Source: an uncultured Actinomycetes bacterium | GTDB lineage: Bacteria > Actinomycetota > Actinomycetes > Nanopelagicales > Nanopelagicaceae | Direction of reading: 5' to 3' | NCBI GenBank assembly: GCA_903901905.1 | Contig: CAIUSQ010000151.1 | Span: forward strand, 1 to 5,336 | DNA: 5,336 bases | In this document: positions 1 through 3,834 of the stretch, piece after piece | Layout of the letters: each line of letters starts with the position of its first letter | Numbering within the stretch: position 1 is the stretch's first letter | The notes under the pieces: generated by a model | Seen by the model: only the letters and a program-made list of their open reading frames with translations | The model's database searches: none | Told to the model about the DNA's origin: nothing | Made by a program: the position numbers and the translations under genes

Positions 1-20
1 CCTGCATGTCAAAACGGCCA
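1..20 (+). repeat. Left copy of terminal direct repeat (overlap)
   Basis: These 20 bases match the last 21 bases of the window except for one missing T near position 7. The shared exact part is TGTCAAAACGGCCA. Both copies lie in the protease reading frame at the same codons, which is the signature of a circular or tandem unit cut open, not a functional repeat. Confidence 0.9.
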
Positions 21-94
21 ATGGAGTGAAAGTATCTGAAGCTACTATGAAAGATGGACTCTACATTGTAGAAGACAAGCTATTCGCCCCCATA
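2..94 (+). CDS. C-terminal end of protease segment (left-edge part of the polyprotein)
   Basis: This open stretch is the continuation of the gag-protease frame that leaves the window at 5336. Its residues from position 20 onward read NGVKVSEATMKDGLYIVED and then KLFAPI, ending at the TGA at 95-97. The pattern of a final short strand followed by GLY-x-V fits the end of copia proteases, just before the integrase zinc-binding region. Joined at the overlap, the right-edge residues SDSCIVKTA run directly into it. The first six residue positions duplicate the right end. A T present at 5322-5323 is missing at position 7, so upstream of that point this copy is out of register. It is not a gene by itself. 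Confidence 0.85.
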
Positions 95-97
95 TGA
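95..97 (+). other. In-frame TGA between protease and integrase
   Basis: The codon TGA interrupts an otherwise continuous polyprotein frame: it follows ...KLFAPI and precedes LSAVDSSPVCQL. The next codon is CTA. UGA followed by CUA is a known favourable context for stop-codon readthrough in eukaryotes and their viruses. A plain CGA-to-TGA transition at a CpG explains it equally well. TGA is not reassigned here, since no other TGA occurs within the frame and Trp is encoded by TGG. Confidence 0.9.
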
Positions 98-3000
98 CTA
101 TCAGCTGTAGACAGTAGTCCAGTGTGTCAACTTGGAAATGTAGAGTTAGCAGCGGTAGAGAGTCTACCATTAGACATATTGTACCATAAGCGTTTCGGAC
201 ATCGAAGTATGGATATGCTTAAGTTTATGGCGAGTAGAGACGAATATGTAAAAAGAGGTTTCGGACTTAGTAGATCGGCAATCGCAGACCAATATTGCAA
301 ATGCTCAGTATGTGTACAGGCGAAGATGAAGAGTACGCAGATTAGGTCATTAGTCGATAAATCACGATTCGAGATAGGCAAGATGTGGTATGTCGACTTA
401 TCCGGACCATTCGTCGAGAGTTTAATACGAAAGAATGTATATATGGCAGTATTCGTAGATTCGGCGGCACGACTTATTATTAGTTATTACATGAGGTCAA
501 AAGAAGGCATCGAAGTAGCCAAGGTACTACAATTGTTCGTAGCAGAGTACCTAATATCTCCAAGATTTGACAAGACGAAAGAGTTCATATTCTTACAGTC
601 AGACAACGGAGAGTTCGCCGACAAAAAGATCAAACTGCTGAGCTGGAAGAGCGGGATAGTGCAACGATACAGTGCACCTTACCACAGCGTTTCGAATGGA
701 CCAGTAGAGAGGGCAATCCTAAAGATTAAAGAAATGGGTAAAGCTTTCCTGATAGAGAAGTCCATGCCCCAGGAGTATTGGGAGTTTTCAGCTCGAATGG
801 CAGTGTACGTGTTAAGCAGAACTCCCTACAAGTATCGAAACAAATGGCAGGAGGATGCCGTAAGCAAGTTCTTCGGAGTGGTAGCTGACTATACGAGATT
901 CAAAATCCCCTTCTCTGTAGCGTATGTCCTAAAGCCACCAAATGAATTGAGAAAAGATTGGGGTCCACGCGCCTGTGAAGGAGTGTTAGTCGGAATATCT
1001 GACAGTACGTATACAGTGTTTGTACCCGAATTCAACCGACTATTTGAGAGCTCGAATGTTACTATCGACGAAGCTGCAACACGGAGTGACAGCAGCGGAC
1101 TGCATGGGACAACACAACACTTTCCTTTCAAAAGAGCGTATGAGCTGACAGACTTTATGTACTTAGTTGGAACTGAGCACATCGACGACGAGAATGGTTT
1201 AAAGTACAGGGTAGTGAAAGTACGTTTGCAACGTCTACGCCATGGTAGCTTCGTTGTCGTAGATCGCATGTTGGTAGGGGGGAGCGAATGGGATACAATC
1301 TTCGCATTAGACGCAGCTGTCTTAACAGGGCCATTCCCAGCCCATTTGCTGCAGTCAGGGTTACCGGTACGACCTGCAACCGGTGAACATCAACCGGAGA
1401 GGATAGTCACCGTTGTGTCTGATCAACCAACTGGGTGTACTAATGCTGTTAGAACTGATGACTCTACAGCACCCTACCAACCACCTAACAGTCAGTCGGA
1501 GCATGAGCGACTGAGTCAGCGGGTGAATAAGCGACTAAAAGGGCCTAGTCCTCAGCCCATGTACCTACCAAAAGATACGAGGAAAAGCACTCGGTTATCA
1601 AGTAAGCCACCAATCAACTTTCATTTATCTAAATTAACACTTGTCGAGTCTCACCAAGTCGATGGTGAAGTCTTATCCTACTATATCCCAAAGAGATACG
1701 CCCAGGCAATAGCTTGTGAAGACGCTGAACATTGGTTAGCAGCCATGACGTCTGAGTTGAAAGGTTTACAAGAGGCAGAATGTTGGATCATAGAGCCAAT
1801 GCCACTCGGAGCTATTGCATTGCCATGTAAATGGGTCTACGACGTAAAGACAGATGATATGGGTCGTCTTATCAGATATAAAGCCCGTCTAGTCATATGT
1901 GGGAACAGGCAGAGAGAGGGAGTCGATTTCTCAGAGACCTTTAGCCCTACAGTATCATGGGATTCAGTGCGTTTATTCTTAGCATTGACAGTCAAATTTG
2001 GCTTAGTACCTTTACAATTGGACATCAACATGGCCTATCTATACGCGCTAATCGATGAAGGTTTAGTGATCTATATGCGTCCCCCGCCAGGCATGGATGT
2101 TCCAGATGGTTACTTTTTACGACTGTTGAAGAGTTTATATGGGCTAAAGCAGTCAGGCCGGAATTGGAATCATTTGATTCACCAGAAGTTGGAGGAAGCA
2201 GGTTTCATGCGTATCGACGAGGATGCTTGTGTCTACATGAGGGTACGTGATGGGAAAATTACCCTGCTATTGTTATACGTAGATGACATATTATGCAGTG
2301 CTTCCAGTAAAGATCTATTAGCAGAATTATTAGCCTACCTGCGATCCCTGTTCAAATTGAAGGTTATGGGAGTTCCAACGAATATTCACATGGCTCCAAG
2401 TCAACTGTTGGGGATACAATTAGTATGGGGAGATGATTTCAAGTCAGTCCAGATCAACGCATCGAAGATAGTCAATGAACTGCTAGTTGAGTCATGGGAT
2501 AATTATGGTCAGGATGCAGTCGCCCACAGAACCCCAATGGAGCCAAATTTACGGTTAGCGGAGTCTGATCAATTGAAAGAACCTGTAGATGAAGACGATA
2601 TCGCGATGCAATCTAAGTACAGACACATAGTAGGAGTCTTAATATTTCTAGTAACGACATGCAGGGTAGAACTCAGTTTTGCCTTATGTGTACTATCGCG
2701 GTCAATGAAGAATCCAGGCAGGGCCCATTATAAAGCAGCACAGCACGTATTAGCTTACCTATCTAACAAAGCTGACCTAGGTATTGCATACTACCATGAT
2801 GGCAACAGATTTCCTTACGCGTATGCAGATGCGGATTTTGGATCAGATGAGACCAGGCGCGCTTATATGGGCTATATGTTTATCCTAGCCGGAGGTCCTA
2901 TATCATGGAAGTGTAAAATGAGCGATGCAATCCCCTTGTCAACATGCGAAGCAGAGATTTTGAGTGTACACGCAGCTCATAAAGCATGTCAGCACGCTAT

Positions 3001-3355
3001 ATTTTTAAAGAAGTTTCTGGAAAGCATCGGTGCGGAAACCAGGGAAATGCAGATATGTACAAGGAGGAGGTCAGAGTTACTTGAGCCAGTAGTGATCTAT
3101 GAAGACAACAAAGCAGCTATATCGTGGTCACAGAATCCAGTGAGTATGACTAAAATGAAGCACATAGACAGAGATCTGAAGTGGATTCGAAAAGCTGTGG
3201 AAGAGAAGACGATAGTGTTCGAATGGATCAAGTCAGAGGAGCAGCTGGCAGATGTATTCACGAAAGCAGTAACAGCATTAGTATTTGAACACTTACTTCC
3301 TATGTACATGATAACCAAAGCCGTATTCATGAAGAATAATAGGCGGCAAAGGTGA
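98..3355 (+). CDS. pol: Pol part of copia polyprotein: integrase, reverse transcriptase, RNase H
   Basis: This 1085-codon frame encodes the enzymes that copy and insert the element. The GTG at 122 is not a credible start; the frame is open from 98, just after the TGA, and belongs to the upstream gag-protease frame. Residues below count from codon 122. In order: an HHCC zinc-binding region (H22, H27, C61, C64), integrase core with D92, D161 and E196, integrase C-terminal strands (about 280-318), an unassigned module (335-405), a low-complexity linker ending in RKSTRLSSKPP (487-497), reverse transcriptase with D634 and YVDD (719-722), and RNase H with D903, E943, D995 and D1044. The frame ends with TGA at 3353-3355. 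More than 3.2 kb without a stop and with intact catalytic motifs points to recent activity. It would be made as a Gag-Pol fusion and released by the protease. With this TGA unread, pol has no obvious way to be translated. Confidence 0.95.
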   Translation, partial: LSAVDSSPVCQLGNVELAAVESLPLDILYHKRFGHRSMDMLKFMASRDEYVKRGFGLSRSAIADQYCKCSVCVQAKMKSTQIRSLVDKSRFEIGKMWYVDLSGPFVESLIRKNVYMAVFVDSAARLIISYYMRSKEGIEVAKVLQLFVAEYLISPRFDKTKEFIFLQSDNGEFADKKIKLLSWKSGIVQRYSAPYHSVSNGPVERAILKIKEMGKAFLIEKSMPQEYWEFSARMAVYVLSRTPYKYRNKWQEDAVSKFFGVVADYTRFKIPFSVAYVLKPPNELRKDWGPRACEGVLVGISDSTYTVFVPEFNRLFESSNVTIDEAATRSDSSGLHGTTQHFPFKRAYELTDFMYLVGTEHIDDENGLKYRVVKVRLQRLRHGSFVVVDRMLVGGSEWDTIFALDAAVLTGPFPAHLLQSGLPVRPATGEHQPERIVTVVSDQPTGCTNAVRTDDSTAPYQPPNSQSEHERLSQRVNKRLKGPSPQPMYLPKDTRKSTRLSSKPPINFHLSKLTLVESHQVDGEVLSYYIPKRYAQAIACEDAEHWLAAMTSELKGLQEAECWIIEPMPLGAIALPCKWVYDVKTDDMGRLIRYKARLVICGNRQREGVDFSETFSPTVSWDSVRLFLALTVKFGLVPLQLDINMAYLYALIDEGLVIYMRPPPGMDVPDGYFLRLLKSLYGLKQSGRNWNHLIHQKLEEAGFMRIDEDACVYMRVRDGKITLLLLYVDDILCSASSKDLLAELLAYLRSLFKLKVMGVPTNIHMAPSQLLGIQLVWGDDFKSVQINASKIVNELLVESWDNYGQDAVAHRTPMEPNLRLAESDQLKEPVDEDDIAMQSKYRHIVGVLIFLVTTCRVELSFALCVLSRSMKNPGRAHYKAAQHVLAYLSNKADLGIAYYHDGNRFPYAYADADFGSDETRRAYMGYMFILAGGPISWKCKMSDAIPLSTCEAEILSVHAAHKACQHAIFLKKFLESIGAETREMQICTRRRSELLEPVVIYEDNKAAISWSQNPVSMTKMKHIDRDLKWIRKAVEEKTIVFEWIKSEEQLADVFTKAVTALVFEHLLPMYMITKAVFMKNNRRQR
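167..1075 (+). other. Integrase domain (zinc-binding, DDE core, C-terminal part)
   Basis: The integrase inserts the cDNA into host DNA. The N-terminal zinc site is HKRFGH (H at 185-187 and 200-202) with CSVC at 302-313, the usual copia pre-integrase pattern. The catalytic core shows D in YVDLSGPF (395-397), D in LQSDNGEF (602-604) and E in NGPVERA (707-709). There are 34 residues between the second D and the E, one fewer than the classical DD35E spacing. The segment around 960-1075 (ACEGVLVGISDST, then VFVPEFNRLFESSNVTIDE) matches the conserved copia pattern that follows the core, where retroelement sequences read roughly C-x-F-L-G-Y ... Y-x-V-x-x-P ... S-x-x-V-x-F-D-E. All three catalytic residues are present, so the domain looks functional. 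Confidence 0.93.
1124..1336 (+). other. Unassigned module between integrase and reverse transcriptase
   Basis: About 71 residues (335-405 counted from codon 122) lie between the integrase C-terminal strands and the low-complexity linker. They are not low-complexity themselves. A core reading HIDDENGLKYRVVKVRL is followed by GSFVVVDRMLVGG and then IFALDAAVLTG, an alternation of hydrophobic and charged residues that suggests a small beta-rich fold. Most copia elements have a poorly conserved linker here. From memory, some protist and oomycete-like copia elements carry a comparable H-x-DDE-x-G-x-x-Y block, but I cannot verify that. A chromatin- or DNA-binding role is only a guess. Confidence 0.45.
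1733..2491 (+). other. Reverse transcriptase domain (RVT_2 / copia type)
   Basis: The domain copies element RNA into cDNA in virus-like particles. It opens with the copia pattern W-x3-M-x2-E-x2-L (W538, M542, E545 counted from codon 122), then CKWVYDVKTD, KARLVICGNRQREG and ETFSPT. The first catalytic aspartate is in QLDINMAYLYA (D at 2021-2023). KSLYGLKQSGRNW follows, and the YVDD box (2276-2287) gives the other two catalytic aspartates. Order and spacing match copia reverse transcriptases, and no key residue is missing. KQSGR replaces the more frequent KQAPR, a variant used in some copia lineages. Confidence 0.95.
2615..3290 (+). other. Connection and RNase H domain
   Basis: RNase H removes RNA from the RNA-DNA hybrid and makes the polypurine primer. 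The connection segment starts with YRHIVGVLIFLVTTCRVELS, the copia equivalent of Y-R-x-x-V-G-x-L-x-Y-L-x-x-T-R-P-D. The RNase H part shows YADADFGSD (D at 2828-2830), STCEAE (E at 2948-2950), YEDNKAA (D at 3104-3106), MKHIDRDLKWIRK and finally QLADVFTKAV (D at 3251-3253). All four expected acidic residues are present. The frame continues about 28 residues beyond this motif to the stop, which is normal for the family. Confidence 0.93.
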
Positions 3356-3356
3356 A

Positions 3357-3364
3357 TGGGGGAG
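3357..3364 (+). promoter_or_regulatory. Second polypurine-tract-like octamer
   Basis: TGGGGGAG directly follows the pol stop and is identical to the octamer next to the LTR. It is followed by CAG rather than TG, so no LTR starts here. It could be an auxiliary plus-strand primer site or a chance duplicate. Confidence 0.35.
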
Positions 3365-3401
3365 CAGTTTTAGAAAGAAGCAACGTCCAGCACGGGTTTT
3401 A

Positions 3402-3429
3402 GTGGGTATCAGAGAATCTCGAGTCCCAC
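3402..3429 (+). repeat. Inverted repeat in 3' region, GTGGG/CCCAC
   Basis: GTGGG (3402-3406 region) pairs with CCCAC (3425-3429), and inside it GAGA and TCTC (about 3412-3420) can pair again. The segment includes GGTATCAGAG, a ten-base match to the primer-binding sequence that many copia elements use for initiator Met tRNA, but on the wrong side of the LTR for that role. Confidence 0.5.
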
Positions 3430-3450
3430 ACGCTAGTATGATACTAGGTG
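3429..3450 (+). repeat. Near-perfect palindrome CTAGTAT/ATACTAG
   Basis: CTAGTAT (3433-3439) and ATACTAG (3441-3447) are exact reverse complements around a single G. CAC (3429-3431) and GTG (3448-3450) extend the arms past one unpaired G at 3432. In RNA it would fold as a short stem with a small loop; in DNA it could be a binding site for a dimeric protein. Confidence 0.7.
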
Positions 3451-3600
3451 AGCCTATAAAAGGTTTTGCGACGTTAAATGATCAATGAAAGGATCCCCGT
3501 GAGCTTCTGGATTTTTTTTTTACTTGACTTAATTTTGTATAGTATTGTAAGTAGTTATTAGTTTCGTAGTGACAAACATCTAGTAGCGACTATACATTTG

Positions 3601-3608
3601 TGGGGGAG
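3601..3608 (+). promoter_or_regulatory. Polypurine tract (plus-strand primer site)
   Basis: TGGGGGAG lies directly before TGTCAAGC. A G-rich purine run followed at once by a TG-starting LTR is the standard copia arrangement, often seen as GTGGGGGAG then TGTT. This fixes the 5' edge of the LTR at 3609. Confidence 0.8.
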
Positions 3609-3832
3609 TGTCAAGCTACCGTGAAACTGTTAAGTCACACCACTCTTATTGAGTAGTTAATATGGTGTGATAGTTTACCGGTATTTAGCAAACAAAACGA
3701 GTCCGTGCGTACTGTGTGCAAATCAACCGACGCGCGGTAAAAGTGAGACAAAAGTGTCGTCGTGTATTTTATTTTGTTTTTACTTTATCTCACAATTTTC
3801 GGTGTAATATCTAATCGAATAACCCCTTGTCA
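3609..3832 (+). repeat. Single long terminal repeat (3' end uncertain)
   Basis: The LTR holds the promoter, transcription start and polyadenylation signals of the element. Its 5' edge is well supported by the polypurine tract and the TGT start. With only one copy present, the 3' edge cannot be found by comparison. Three ends are possible: CTCACA at 3794, CTTGTCA at 3832, and ACA at 3887. The end at 3832 is used here because CTTGTCA matches the reverse complement of the 5' end TGTCAAG at six of seven positions. It would leave gag starting almost at the LTR edge. No clear TATA box or AATAAA is seen inside. A large dyad occupies 3617-3683, and the T-rich stretch at 3765-3790 is the least structured part. 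Confidence 0.65.
3617..3683 (+). repeat. Long imperfect inverted repeat in 5' part of LTR
   Basis: Three pairs of arms are nested in register: TACCG (3617-3621) with CGGTA (3679-3683), AAACT (3624-3628) with AGTTT (3672-3676), and the perfect TCACACCA (3635-3642) with TGGTGTGA (3663-3670). The central loop is 20 bases. In total 18 base pairs form, with small internal loops. It lies in the expected U3 region, so in the transcript it would be near the 3' end, and in DNA it could be a regulatory dyad. Confidence 0.75.
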
Positions 3833-3834
3833 AT

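Larger units (their letters stand above)
3356..3608 (+). other. Non-coding 3' region between pol stop and LTR
   Basis: No gene is visible in these 253 bases. They hold two inverted repeats (3402-3429 and 3429-3450), a TATAAAAGG at 3455-3463, a run of ten T at 3512-3521, and at each end the same octamer TGGGGGAG (3357-3364 and 3601-3608). The second octamer abuts the LTR and is the likely polypurine tract. The structured part may serve RNA packaging, export or 3' processing, but this is inference. Confidence 0.75.

Noticed and set aside
95..97. Alternative genetic code with TGA as a sense codon
   Set aside because: Only one internal TGA occurs in the whole polyprotein frame, while Trp is regularly TGG and the pol frame itself ends in TGA.
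122..124. GTG as a start codon for the pol frame
   Set aside because: The frame is already open from 98 and continues upstream as protease apart from the TGA. GTG starts are not expected in a eukaryotic retrotransposon.
889..1269. A minus-strand frame of 126 codons opposite integrase
   Set aside because: It shows no recognisable domain and sits wholly opposite a conserved coding region. The other minus-strand frames opposite pol and gag were rejected for the same reason.
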